A DNA stretch of 64,000 bases from Gambelia wislizenii (lineage: Eukaryota; Chordata; Lepidosauria; Squamata; Crotaphytidae): positions 83,424,492 through 83,488,491 of the forward strand of contig JAUMIR010000005.1 in NCBI GenBank assembly GCA_030847615.1, given 5' to 3'. Position 1 is the first letter of the stretch. Each line of letters starts with the position of its first letter. Positions 1 to 12,010 of this stretch are shown here, piece after piece. The position numbers and the translations under genes were made by a program. The notes beneath the pieces are model-generated. The model was not told where the DNA came from. It did no database searches and worked only from the letters and a program-made list of their open reading frames with translations.

Positions 1-2002
1 AATACTTGGCATGTGCCACATAATGGATAATTATATTTCACTAATTCCTAACTTCTTGGATAAAATCTGAATGACCCAAACTCTACTCAGTAGCACCTGG
101 CAGGCTGTGAAACTGAGAGTGATAATAATAATGTAAAACCAGTATGGAAGTTCAAACTAGGGTGAATAACAGAAAGCTGCCAGTAAGAAGTTACTGTTTT
201 AAATCATTTCCTTGACATGGGTAGCTTGTGGTCCTGAGAAGAAATGAAGTCCATAGCCCACAATACTGATGGCCTGTCTAGAGCTGTCAGCATTAATAAT
301 GAGTTCAGGATAAGAGTAATAAAATTACATATAGTTGAAGGTAAAAATGAGTAGTTAAAAACTATTTAGCTTTCTGACATTCAAGTGGTTAAATATGATT
401 AAACACAGTGTAGCAGTTGCTATAGGACATGCAGAGTGTATAAATAGATGAAAGTGACAGAGAGTGATAATCCAACAGTGTTTCAGTGGCGTCAGTAGAA
501 ACAGTTAGATAGTCTGCATATTCTTCATAGTGCTCCCTTGTTGCTTGAGCTTCTCTCTGTTGCAAAGTAGATTAATGAAACCAAGGGAACCTTTATAAAG
601 GTAGCTCTTGGCTGTTAAATTGTTAGTAACTGTCTAATCTCCCTGTGACACTAATGTTACCTTTTCAACTGTACACAATTTCTCCCATTTTCTTTGTACC
701 CAGAGGCCCTGATTGTTATAAATTATTTGCTCTGTGTAAGTAGTAATTTCATTCAGTCCTAGCTATTTCATTCAGTTCTTTTTTGATTGAAGAACCGAAA
801 CTGTAAGGCATTTTGTCAAGTTTTAAAATGCTTTCTCCCCTACATACCATCTAGAAATGACTCACCCTTATAAGCATCAGAAGCAATTTCAAGTAGTCAC
901 CATGTTGAAATAGATGGAGCCCACAGAGATGCCACATAGAAATATATTGCTGTCTACAATTCTATAATGATACACTGAATTTTCCCGTAATAAAAAAATC
1001 CATCTGAATATGTGAAATTATACTTCAAACTAGTGCTGTGCAAAGGTCATCTGATCCAATTTGGGGTCTGTTTCACTGATTCACATTGTGCCCCAATACA
1101 CACTGGATCAATCCAGACTCTGGACTGGCTATAAAACTGCTTATAAGTTTTCTGTTTCTTCATACCTCTGGATGAAACTTGGAAGTTTCTAGACCCTAAA
1201 GAAGGGACTGACTCTGCCAAAATTCAGGCACATAGCTTTATAGTCTTTCATATTAGGCAGCTTTAATATTACTTTTTTTTTAACCTTTAACATTCTGTTA
1301 CTTTTAGTGGGAAGAAATCTTTTGGAAAACTGTTGACTGCTTAGTCTTGAAACTTTGGTTCTGGTACTGTTTCCTCAGTGCCCTTGTACTAGTGAAAGCT
1401 GAAGGATTTGGTGGGAGGGGGGATCCAAATGGCTTCTAACACCCGCCTAGGTTTCTCTTCACTTCCTACCTAGCATTCCTCCTACATAAAAACAAGTGGC
1501 TATTTTCCCAAAAGAGTTAGATGCATTTAAGCCTTACAAAAAAAAAAGAAAAAAAAAGAAAAAAAAAAGAAGGCTTCTCTTATCTCACTTACATACACAG
1601 AGAGAGCTCAAATTGCTTTGAGAATGCTGCAAGGAGTCAGATACCCAAGCCAAAGTGCAGTGCTTGAGAATGACTTGGCTCCCAAACCGAAACTTGAATA
1701 AACTTTATTGAACAAATGTGTGTTGTGTTTTACCATTTAACAAAGCTGCATCTGTGTCTCTTAATTTACTGATGTCTTAATCTGGTACTGACAGACTACT
1801 GAGTAACAAAATTTCTGTAAGAAGATGAATAAAAGAGGCAGCAGATTAACTTGTGTTGGAGGGAACATTGAATAATTGTAACTGCCTGTCTATACCTCAG
1901 AAAAAAAGCAATGTACTAACATAGTGAAAATAGAAGTATTTGTTTCCTGATTTCTAACACACTCCCACCTTCACAGTTAAATTAAATCAAAGCTTTAAAA
2001 AA
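1..2002. other. AT-rich DNA without recognised gene
   Basis: I see no coding region or recognisable transposon in this stretch. It holds scattered A-runs and T-runs; the clearest low-complexity tract is A-rich with single G interruptions near 1,539-1,570. It reads like unique intergenic or intronic vertebrate DNA. Confidence 0.5.
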
Positions 2003-2239
2003 GGAGATTATCAGGCATGGGGGAATGCACAAAATCATGCATCCCCAACCACACCAGAAGATCAGAAAGAGAGACATTACCAGTCGCTGCAATTTTCTGC
2101 CATTCCAGGGGCATAGCTTCCACAGACAAGGCTTCCCTTTTCTATTGATAGGGACAAGCCACCAACAAAAAGGGATGCCTTACTCATGGCTGCACTAAAC
2201 CACTAGAACTCTGGAGGATGACATTGTCTGATAATCTCA
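2003..2239. mobile_element. Short Harbinger-like MITE
   Basis: The block opens with GGAGATTATCAGGC and closes with the inverted copy GTCTGATAATCTC. The same terminal repeat bounds the larger elements at 4,197 and 8,112. The interior, about 210 bp, has no ORF and does not obviously match those larger elements, so this looks like an internally deleted non-autonomous member or a separate subfamily. No clear target duplication is visible at either end. Confidence 0.55.
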
Positions 2240-2825
2240 TCCCTTCCTGTTCCTGTAGTGATCTTTTGACGTGTTTTTTTCCATGCCTGCTAATCTCCAA
2301 ATTGGTGGGGCAGTCTCCTGAATCATCATTCACAAACAACCAAGCAGAAGCAGCTCTAGAACAGAAGTACCAAAAAAAAAATGTCATACCTCCTTAAGCT
2401 AAAAAACAAACAAATGCACACATAGGCGGCTTTCCAGTCTCTCTAGTCTCTACCTAACCTGCAAGCAGCCCAAAATTAAGCAAAAAGAAAAAGTGGGAAA
2501 TTCAAGTATGTAACTTCAGTAACATCACAAGCACCATGGTTAGAAGTTTCAGTCGTGCTAATGAAACTCTGGCCATAGACTGGAAGCTAGAGCTCTGATT
2601 CCAACTCCACCCTAACCCCCTCCCATCAAACATGAGTTCTACATTGAAGGGGGGAAGCACTTCCCCAACATCCCCTCCCCATCCTGATGAATCATCTGCT
2701 ATTACAGAGCATGTTTGAAAATCACTGGATATAAATTAGGCATGCTTCAGAACCCATGAGATTCAATGCTATCTGATATAGACCCATTCCTGATTGGACC
2801 AAATCAGATTGATAGATTGATTGTC

Positions 2826-3835
2826 GTTTCTGCTGCTGTTGTTAACTGCCGTTAAGTTTACTTTGACTTTATAATGACCTCATGAATGAGAGACATCCAA
2901 GTCACCCTATTCTCAACTGCCCTGCTTAGGTCTTGCAGACTCAGGGCCATGGCTTCCTTGACTGAATCTATCCATCTAGAATGTGGTCTTCTTGTTTTCC
3001 TTCTGCCTTTAAACTTATCAAGCATTTTCTAGTGAGTCACAGCTTCTCATGATATGGCCCTACTACAACAGTCTCAGTTTAGTCATCTTGGCTTCTAAGA
3101 AGAGTTCTGGCTTGATTTGCTCTAGGACCGATTGATTTGTATTGTTAGTAGTCCACTGTATCCACAAAACTCTTCTCCAGGACCACATTTCATATGTATT
3201 GGTATTCTTCCCATCAGCTTTATTCACTGTCCAGCTTTCAAATCATATGAAAAAAAAAGTGAAATAAAATGGCATGAACCATCCTAACTTTAGTATTCAG
3301 TGATATATCTTGACACTTCAGGATTTTGTATGTTTCCTTCATAGCTGCCCTTCCAAGTCCTAGCCTTCTTATTTTTTGGCTGCAGTCTCCAGTCTGATAA
3401 ATGATTGAACCAAGGTATGAAAAATCTTTAACTATTTCAATGTCTTCATTGTCTACTTTAAAGTTCTGTAAATCATCAGTGGTCATTATTTTTGTTTTCT
3501 TAATGTTCAGCTATAAACCTGCCTTTGCACTTTCTGCCTTGACTTCCTTCAATAATCGTTCCAAGTCTTTGTTATTTTCTGCTAGTAGTATGGTGTCATC
3601 TGCATATCTTAAACTTTTGATGTTCCTTTCTCAAAATTTCACACCTCCTTCCTCCTGCTTTGTGTATAAAAGTCCTGCTTTATATATACTATTTCTAGTC
3701 CTGCTTTATATAAATATAATATTTTCAGGATACAAATTAAACAGATAGTGTGATAAAATGCAGCCTTGCCTGACCACATAGTCAATTGGAAACCATTGTT
3801 TCCAAATGTATAAGGCTGATACAATTTGGAATTTG
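2826..3835 (-). mobile_element. RTE/BovB LINE fragment, 3' end
   Basis: Read on the minus strand, this is the C-terminal half of an RTE-type (BovB-like) reverse transcriptase followed by its 3' region. The frame at 3,238-3,486 contains DFSYLGSIIYQTGDC followed by an arginine-rich IRRLGLGRAAMKE and then KVRMVHAILF. This is the post-catalytic segment typical of BovB proteins. Upstream, around 3,490-3,600, an out-of-frame stretch reads like the preceding thumb region (NIKKTKIM). The last part, 2,826-3,230, corresponds to the BovB C-terminus and tail. Several frameshifts and stops make it a dead 5'-truncated copy. Sister fragments on the plus strand are at 13,440, 16,020 and 32,085. Confidence 0.75.
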
Positions 3836-4196
3836 GGGATGGACTGAATTACATGTGTACCTTTACTATAAAGGACAGCAATAATTTGTATACTGAGGCT
3901 TCTTTAACCTGAAATTCATTTTGAACATGTTTGATGCTTCTTGATACTATATGCCAAATAAATTTGAATACTTTTTTTATGATCTATATATTATTGATGA
4001 ACTCTGAGCATTGGACACATTTAGATATACTAAAATGAACCTAAACATGGCACAGAACATGTTTGTTCTGATTGTTTAAGGGTTTGGGGAACAAGATTTT
4101 ATCAGGTACTTCTGTAGCTAGTTTGCACTTTTATAGCTTGTTTTCTATCTAGTGGGCATATCATGAAGCAAGAATACACCATAGCAAACTGTCTAA

Positions 4197-4747
4197 GGAG
4201 ATTATCAGATGCACTAATGTGGTGCCAAAATGACGCCAGCGTAAGGCAAGAGGGACACAATATCACACAATGTCATCCTTTTGTGTTCCACTGTCATTCT
4301 TTTATTGATGGGCTGGAACTGTCAATGAATCGCCTGTCCAGTTTTGGTGCCGGCATTGCCGGTGTCTGAAACCTCACTTCATTTATGACTCATGAATACA
4401 TTGTCAATGGGCAGTCCTGCCAGAACACTTCTGGGTGGGGTTGTTTCTACCTTCTTTTTTGTACCCTGCCCAGGTTACTTGTTATATTTTTTAGTGTGTG
4501 TAGGTACTTTTGTGAACATTTTTGTGTGTATTTTCTTTTTCTTTTTGAATTTCCCACGCTCATGTCTTCTCACGAGAATGGGTGGGATTTCAGTCCAGGA
4601 AGTGAATGGAGCTCCATTAGAGTGCCAGTCATTTCTGGGCTGCCTTTGGATGCAAGAGAAGGTAAGTCTGATGGGGAGGGTCATTGTGTCAAGACAGTGA
4701 TGGGTCTTGGGATTTGGGGACAATCTCCAGACCCTTAATTATCTAGG
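4197..4747 (+). mobile_element. Harbinger-like non-autonomous element, family A
   Basis: The left end is TAA followed by GGAGATTATCAGATG. The interior is homologous, in the same order, to the reverse complement of 8,112-8,699 and to the flanks of the SINE inserted at 34,086-34,309. Shared landmarks are the TTTTATTGATGG stretch, the TTTTGGTGCCGGCATTGCC stretch and the GATGGGGAGGGTCATTGTG stretch. The right terminal repeat is eroded, so the end near 4,747 is approximate. The short ORFs here are not conserved as proteins between copies. Confidence 0.65.
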
Positions 4748-7700
4748 AGAAGACAAACTCTCAGGTAGATTTTACTTTGGAGTTTTATATTTCAATTCAA
4801 GTGTACAGTTCATAAGAATGAGTCCAGAGCAAATGTTAGGTATTCCTCTGTTGCACCTGCAGTGAAATTTTCACTCACGGTTTTGTAAAGGAAGGAATGT
4901 GCAGTGAGTGCCATAATAACACATGGATTTAAATTAGAATGAATTTCATTCCCTTTTTAATTTTTTTTTAGGAGAAATGCTGATTTCTCTGGCATCAGAT
5001 AAGTCAGTGTTCACCTACATTGTCAATGGAGTATTATTACAATGCAAGAAGCAAAGCATGTTGTTAAAGCGGATTCTGAAGAGGAAATTAAAATGCCATG
5101 AAATGTAAAGAGTTTGAGGAATAAGTGTTCCAGCTTCATTTGACAGGGGAGATTTGTCAAGCTGTCAATTGTACTGATTAACCAAAGGACCACACATTAT
5201 CACTTTTTATCTTTACTTTGGCATAATTTATGCACTTCAGTAATAGCCAGTATTCACATGTTTTCTGAGGTGGGAACAGTCAAAATACTCCAACCCTCCT
5301 CAAGGTAAGTTTTGTTGACACTGTTATGTCTTTTCTTAAAGAGAAGGAGAAAATCCAGAGATTCACCTGGAATAAATATGTACATTTTGGCTGACAAAAA
5401 TGCACTCTATTCTGTGTACAACGCAATTGAAATACAAGGTATAGAAATGCTAATGAAAACAGGTGGCGCTTTCAAGCTAGAAAGTAAGCACTACTAAGCT
5501 CATTTATATTAGGTAATTACACTTCTCATTACCTCTTCCTGTTGGTGCCAGATTGGTTGTTACTCTGCAGGGAATATGTATATCTGAAAGCTGTATTTTT
5601 CTTAAATTACCCAATATCAAACTGTTAATGAAGTCAAGGCCTAAATCTTGACAGAGTTGGAGTCAGAGTATTGGTGTGCTGAAAAATATTTTAGGCCCAT
5701 TTCAGATTTCTTGTGTAGCTATTATCTAGCCTAGGGATGGCAGGAACCCATTCATCAAGATCATATTCAGGGTAACTAAAAATATTAAGCCATAAGAAAT
5801 CTTCCTTCCAGTCTGGTTCTTTTTCTCATGTACATGTTTATGTTCTAAATTTAATAATACTTGGTTTTGAGTCAGGTACAATGACTACAGGCTTCAGAAC
5901 TAAACTCTGAATACTTCTCTATTGAATAGTAGCTTAAAGCAGAAGCAGATATATTGCCTGAGTTATACAAAAATACTTCTTGTCCTCTTGCTTTAAAGCT
6001 TCTTTGTGGACATGTACATATGGGATAGATTCATCAAAGGTCATCAGCCATCCTTAAGGTTTTCAGGTGTCCTATTTTGTAGAGGTTGTCCCATTTTGCA
6101 GGGCTTAGGTGTCCTGTCCCATACTGAATCCATGTGGGTTCCCATATTCCTTGACTTGTTGAGAGCCAGTGCCACCACACTCCCAACCAACCTCCCCTCA
6201 AGAACATGGTACATTGCAAAATGGCCTTACAAACCAAATTCTGGGAGTCAACCTATTGTCACCATGCCTGGTTTGGTGCTGTTCTTCTTTCCCTTCTTCG
6301 GCCAGCCAGTCCCAACTGTCCCAAACCATGCTTCACATGCTAGTCTTCTCTAAGTCACATGTAAAGCTGAAAGTAAGAAGCAGGCTTCCCAGTAGGTGAA
6401 CTCCTAACTCCTATTGTGTAACTGTCACTGATATAGGATGTAAAGCAAGAACAAATTATGCCTTGTGTTCAGCATGGATTTTTTTTTCTTTTTTTTAATG
6501 CTGGGTATCTGATTGGGAATTTGTGCAGTTGATAAATCTACCCACCAAAGCAGCGAGAGGTGGTAAACCTGCCTGATTTCACAGAGTAATTGAATTGCTA
6601 TCAGCATTTTTTTTTTTACTATACATCCTCAGGTTGAAGCTGTGCTTTATAATAAAAGACATGCCAGTTATTAAAAACGGGGCAGCTGATGCTCATCCTT
6701 CTTTCACCTCCAGTAAAATAAACAAGGTCATAGCCAAGCTGACTGCACAAAGAAAATTTTTTCACCCCAATAGTTAAATTCAAAATAGTGTTTTTAGATG
6801 ATGTAACATGGCAGCTTTCACTTAAAGAAGGGGAATTTACTGCTGGAATGGGGATTTTACTGCTTTCATTTTTAAAATTATTAGCTGCTGGGTAAAGTCT
6901 GCCCTCTGCCTGCCTGGTGTTCAAGATGCTACCTGCCTTTGTTTAGACCTTATGATGTTTGTGAAGGGCCATAATTGTTGGTGAACATTAAAAAGAAAAG
7001 AAAAATTGACCTCAAAGGACTATTTCATTAAGATTTGATGCAGTGGTGTTAATGTATAGCACAAATATACCTGAGAGAGGGACTATGCATTTCCATCCAT
7101 GTACCTGTACCATGTATGTCTCCTTCAGCAATAACACCAGCCACAGTAGACTGTATGCTTCAGGATCTACTTTTGTGTGTGTGTGCTGACACTATATATT
7201 ATCAAGAAATACCCTAGTTAGCTTTGATAATGTCTGAATACTTGAAAACTCTTTTGCTGCTCAGCCTTTGGAAGTCCAGATTACTTTTATAGCGAACATC
7301 CAAACTGTGTACTGTTAAAATAAGAATTAGCTATGTCCTGTTTTATTCCATTTGCAAAATTTAAAACAATATTCACAGCTACATATATTTCTGTTTGAAC
7401 AAACATAGAATCTTAAACAAGATATTAGTTTTGACTAAAGTTGGTTTGCCATGGGAATACTTTGTGCCACAGGTTTCAAAATGCCCCCCAGAAAGCATTA
7501 TGCTAGCACAAAGCATGTGCTGCTATTTGTCACAGACAAAAAGCTGCCTTAATTCCATGAAATGGAATTCCTGTTTATTGTTCTGTTGCTGGAAGAAAAA
7601 AGTTTTCATTCTTCTTTCTTTGTTGCTTTACATTGTGACTGTAACAAATTATTCCTCAATGATCATGTCCTTATTCCCAAACCCTTCTTGACTAAACTGC

Positions 7701-8111
7701 CTGTCATTGCCTTTAACAATTCCTTATTTCTCCATCAACAGTGGCCTTAGGCTGAAGATTGACAAAGACACCCAAGGCACTTGCATTACTTCGCATGGAG
7801 GAGCTGACAGTGACTATGATGCCATCCCTCAGCAGCTTTTGTTAGAAATAACACATTGCACACATTTTCTCAGTGTGCACTCAGTGACACATCCACCCCT
7901 TATAGGTTTATTGTTGTTCTATTCAGAATAGTTTCCCTCTGATTATAAAAGTTGTCAAAAATATCTCCAACAGGCAGACAGCTCAGAACCGGCTTTGCGT
8001 GTTTCTGCTTCCCAGTTTTCATGACTGTAACATTAGCTTACAAAGCACTAGGAAATATCCTATAGGCATAGGTAACTGTTCGGGATCTTTTTCAAGCAAG
8101 AAGCTGTGTTA
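4748..8111. other. AT-rich DNA without recognised gene
   Basis: About 3.4 kb in which I recognise no gene and no dated transposon. Short ORFs of 60-115 codons occur on both strands, but they show no known motif and are the length expected by chance in AT-rich DNA. Confidence 0.45.
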
Positions 8112-8699
8112 GGAGATTATCAGACAGGAACGCAAAAGGAGTTCCTCTCCCACAATGTCCAATACCACCCCTGCCCAGGCACAATAACCCTCCCCATCAT
8201 GCTTGCCTTCTCTTTTGTCGACAGGCAGCCCAGGAATGAATAGAGCTCTAATGGAGTTTCATTTATTTCCTGGACTAAAATCTTGCCCATTCTTGTGAGA
8301 AGACACAAGCGTGGAGAAAAGTAAAATAACAAGAAAAGGGTTTTTTAAAGCACATAAACACACTACCAAAAAAACCCACAACCAAGTAACCTGGGGAGGT
8401 TCATAAAAAGAGGGTAGCCTACCTTGTTTTTGCAACCCCACCTGGGAGTGTTCTGGCAGGAACCCCCCCCCCCCAATGATGCTGTATTCACAGCAGGACA
8501 ATGGTGCAAGGTTTCAGATGCCAGCAATGCCTGCACCAAAATGGTACGGGTGACCTATTAATGGCTTAGCCCATCAATAAAAAGAAATGCCAGAATAACA
8601 ACAGCAGAACACAAAAGCACAACATCGTGTGATGTTGGTATCCTTTTGAGTTCTGATGTCATTATTCTGGTGCCACATTAGCCACGTCTGATAATCTCC
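8112..8699 (-). mobile_element. Harbinger-like non-autonomous element, best family A copy
   Basis: This 588-bp element has terminal inverted repeats GGAGATTATCAGAC and GTCTGATAATCTCC. The flanking trinucleotides are TTA on the left and ATA on the right, one mismatch from a TTA duplication. A 3-bp TTA/TAA target duplication is the known habit of PIF/Harbinger transposons, so I assign that superfamily by inference. It has no transposase frame. Its interior matches the elements at 4,197 and about 33,955. Confidence 0.75.
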
Positions 8700-8744
8700 A
8701 TAGTCTCCTGTAGCATAAAAAGGAGGAAGGAAGGAAGAGAAAAA

Positions 8745-9430
8745 GAGGACTGTGGAAGCAGCTTTAAGACTAACTGATTTTTATTTCAGGATGAGCTGAT
8801 GTGGATATAAATCCACTTCTTCAGATGCACTACAGAGTGATATTAAAGCCTCAGGTATAAAGCATTTTTATACAACTGTTGGAGTGGAATAGAATGTAAT
8901 AGGATCCAGAAAGATGAAAATTATGTCACTTTCCCTAAATTTTCAAGGGGCTAGGAGAGGTGATACAAATCTTTCAGATCTTTACAGGGGTCAGGTAGAG
9001 TTGATATGTGAAAGCAATAAATCTGATTACCAAAAGTCAGATTCCCAGGGTTCAAAACTCTAAGATAATTCCTTTTCTTATATGTGCAGTAGCAAGGACT
9101 CTTGTATCCACATATGTTGTGTTCCATGAAGCCATTGTCTTTGTTCATACCTCTGTTTATGGACTAGAATTTATGAATATATTTCAATTCAGCAATTTCT
9201 CTTTCTAGTCTTCCTTTGTAATTTCCTTGTTCAAGGACTTTGACCTGTAAATTCCACACTGTATGTCCAGGAAGGTTGAAATGTTCTGCAACTGGTATTT
9301 GGATATTGCCATTTCTAATGTCAGATTTGTGTCCATTTAGCCTCTTGTGTACAGACTATGCTATTTATCCAGTGTAGAGTATAGAAGGGCATTGCTGGCA
9401 CAGGATGGCATATATCACATTGGAGGGACT
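8745..9430 (-). pseudogene. Penelope-like element, GIY-YIG endonuclease relic
   Basis: The minus strand encodes a broken C-terminal domain of a Penelope-like retroelement. Visible blocks in order are VIYAILCQQCPS, an eroded GIY-YIG tract, KRLNGHKSDIRNGNIQ, PVAEHFNLPGHTV, VLEQGNYKGRLER and ELKYIHKF. This order is typical of Penelope-type GIY-YIG endonucleases, which nick DNA to prime reverse transcription. The reverse transcriptase that should precede it is missing, so the copy is 5' truncated. In-frame stops (for example after YIHKF) make it non-functional. It directly abuts the Harbinger-like element ending at 8,699. Confidence 0.8.
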
Positions 9431-9992
9431 GAAGCTCAGTTATAAATTACTATGAATAGTGTGTATACCCAGTATCAGTGTCTTCTGGAAGCATAAAAAG
9501 GCAAGCACATGCACATGCTACAGGAAAGCAGTATAGAGCACAGTACCCATTTTATTAAAATGAGCAGAATTGTAATTCAGAGCACACTGAAATGCGAATA
9601 CATTCAATCGAATGGAGTACTTACTTCTGACTTCATAAGATTAACTTCCAAAACACATTGGCCTAAACCCATTTGTCAGGCCAAAACAGAGACCCACTGA
9701 ATCAATTTAGTGATCTATTTAATAAATCTGCTCTAGTTGGGACTAGGAATCAGTTTTAGGCCATTGAGCTTTAATAAAAGATCTTCAGCCAGCTGAAATG
9801 CAACCTTTAGCTTTTAATTAGAAATGTAAGCAACCTTGCAAATAAGTTTTACCAGTTAAACTGCTAGAGTAACATGGGAGCTCCATTTAAAAAAAAGAAA
9901 AAGAAAAATAGTACCAGCATCTGCTTAATTATTTTTTTCACTCTCTCACTTTTCACACGCCAAGCAGTCACAACCAAGAATAAAACTGAAAA
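9431..9992. other. AT-rich spacer with one eroded palindromic-core repeat
   Basis: No gene is seen. The stretch near 9,590-9,670, around a GTACTTACTTCTGACTT core, resembles the short palindromic repeat found more clearly at 41,572, 54,722 and 60,424. Confidence 0.35.
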
Positions 9993-10088
9993 GCCTCATC
10001 ATCCCTCAGTCACTTATCAGAGCAGATAATCCATCAGTTGCCCCTTTGCTTTGATAGATGAGGCTGTGTGAGAATTCTCTTTCAGTTT
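9993..10088 (+). repeat. Left direct repeat of Ngaro relic
   Basis: This matches 11,921-12,010 in the same orientation. Shared blocks include AGAGCAGATAATCCATCA and GAATTCTCTT, with a similar GATAGAT segment between them. It marks the probable left boundary of the Ngaro relic. Confidence 0.7.
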
Positions 10089-10654
10089 GTTCCTGATCAG
10101 AATTTACCAAGATTTTCTCAAGACTATCAGGATGCCATAGGGCATTTCAGAATCTGTAAGCATTAGCAAGGTGGGACTACAAAAGTGGGCATGTGTTTGA
10201 TAAAAGAGAACCTTTGTCTTCTGACATTCATGGGGAGTTAAGTGACCAGTGGGCAGTCCTTGGTATAAATTCACATGATGGTGCTTTGTTCCATTCAGCA
10301 GCTCTGACTGCATTTGGGGGGGGGGGGTCTTGTGGGTAAGCGAACCTGTGACATCTACCAAGAATGATACAACAGGAAGGGTCTTGGTTTTTATCCGTAA
10401 CTTCATAGTAAGGCAGTTTTGCAAATCAGATTGTCCAAAACTGACCAGATGGGTAAAGGGGTGCAGGTAATTTTAGGGTTTTCCAATGACCCAGCTCTTT
10501 GCCCAGTATATGCTCTATAATCTTTTGTAAGACTGAAAGGGATGGAAACAGTGTTCATTTTTGTCATGTTAATCTTTCTCCCCTTATCAGGTATTAGTTT
10601 TAGTTTGTGATGTCTGAGGCCCTCTGATGTCTGGGTTTACAAGGGGTTAATATT

Positions 10655-11340
10655 GGCACTCATTCTTTCAGGATTGGGGCGGCCTCGAAAGATTTTGCCA
10701 TGGTCTTGGGTCTGCAGACCATTCAGCACGTTGGGCATTGGAAGTCTGCAGCGTTCCACACCCTCTTACATTCTGATATCACTCAGACTAATGCATTGTT
10801 TTCTTTAGTTTTTAGGCGCTGTTTGCTGAGATGTCAAGGCTTCATCTTTGGCCACAGCATAGTCTGCTAGGCAGCATGACAGGCCTGAAATTGTTATTTT
10901 GACACTCAGCTGGGTCTGAGAGAGAGTGCCATGGTGGAGTGGCCTGGTAAGAGGGGCCTCCAGTGGAACGGTTTGCTACAACTGTTGTTTGAGGAACACA
11001 CAGGGCCACCCACAAAAGTGTTGGTCATTCACCTTGGTAGTAATGACCTGGACTTACTGAAGAATAAGGCCCTCATCCTGCAAACATTGTATGACTTTTG
11101 TTATATTCAGAATAAATGGCCTGAGGGGATTATTGTTTGTTGAGGTGAAGGGGATCACAGATGGTTTGACCCTGCCTGGAGATAGGCTAATCACAATGCT
11201 CTAAACAGAGGGTTGGGTCACTTTGTGTCACATCATACCATAGTTTTCTGATGGCTAGAGCTCTACAGGGCTGATGGTGTTATTTTGTCAGAAGCAGATA
11301 ACATGCTTTTCCTGAAGAATTTGCAGAAGCTTTGCGAGCC
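10655..11340 (+). pseudogene. Tyrosine recombinase end plus SGNH hydrolase-like ORF
   Basis: The first part reads THSFRIGAASKDFAM and then IQHVGHWKSAAFH. This is the C-terminal box of DIRS-type tyrosine recombinases, with the His-x-x-Arg motif in HSFR and a second His in HVGHW. The nucleophilic Tyr that would follow is not evident. A further frame contains IFGHSIV and, at 10,931-11,143, VLVIHLGSNDL. These resemble the oxyanion blocks of SGNH hydrolases that follow the recombinase in vertebrate Ngaro elements. Near 11,270 the terminal block reads DGVILS, where the family has Asp-Gly-Val-His, so the catalytic His is lost. Frameshifts separate the parts; it is a dead gene. Confidence 0.7.
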
Positions 11341-11423
11341 ATGTTAACTGGCCTGGTGGGGGAAATGGACTAAGGAGACACTTCCCTTATGCATGGCACG
11401 TAACAGGGTGAATTTAATATATC

Positions 11424-11512
11424 AGTCTATTATTATTTATTATTATTTTATTTATTTATATCCTGCCTTTCTCCCAATATAGGGACTCAAGGTGCTGTAC
11501 ACCTTGGCATCC
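11424..11512 (-). mobile_element. Reversed CR1/L2-type LINE or SINE tail
   Basis: A TTATTATTTATT run leads into TATATCCTGCCTTTCTCCC. Read on the minus strand this is the common squamate 3' tail ending in a purine-rich GGGAGAAAGGCAGG motif and then an ATAAATAA repeat. It sits inside the 3' part of the Ngaro relic. Confidence 0.6.
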
Positions 11513-11920
11513 TTTTGGTGAAGGGTTTGGTTCTGGCACTGCCCCTACAGGTTATGGGACTTGGAGGGGGGAGAAGGAGTCTGCCCTTGGGGTTTACTTT
11601 CTCTTATAAAAAGTCCTGGGACTGGGGGTTGCCCCCCCCCCCTGTATTTGCCTTCCAGTACATGACCATCTGGGTAGCAACCAATGGTTTTTCAATTGTG
11701 CTCAGGGTCAGGTGTTTCTCCCAAGGGAAGACCAAAGAGACTGGTCACAGGTTGATATCTGAGCCCTGGATGGAACTGCATCAGGTTACTCACACTCTTT
11801 TTTTTTGCTAATAAACTGGTCTCAATCAGTTAAATAGGCTATAGGTCAATAAAGTAGCCCTTTTTAAAACCCATCTACTTGTGTCTGCTCTCCCTATTTC
11901 TTGGCTGGTCATCAAAGCTT

Positions 11921-12010
11921 CTTCATCTGTCAGTCACTTACCAGAGCAGATAATCCATCAATTACCATGCTGCTTCGATAGATAGGGATGTGTGGGAATT
12001 CTCTTGCAGC
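11921..12010 (+). repeat. Right direct repeat of Ngaro relic
   Basis: Second copy of the repeat at 9,993-10,088. It follows an AATAAAG motif near 11,850 that could be the element's polyadenylation signal. Confidence 0.65.

Larger units (their letters stand above)
9993..12010 (+). mobile_element. Ngaro/DIRS-type retrotransposon relic
   Basis: A roughly 2-kb block bounded by two direct repeats of about 90 bp (9,993-10,088 and 11,921-12,010). It contains the end of a tyrosine recombinase and an SGNH-hydrolase-like frame, a combination known from Ngaro-group DIRS elements. Gag, reverse transcriptase and RNase H are absent, so a large internal deletion is inferred. The direct repeats could be remnants of the split direct repeats Ngaro elements use instead of LTRs. 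A reversed LINE tail is inserted at 11,424-11,512. Confidence 0.65.

Noticed and set aside
10313..10328. G-run as a quadruplex element
   Set aside because: A single homopolymer run without the four spaced G-tracts, more likely slippage.
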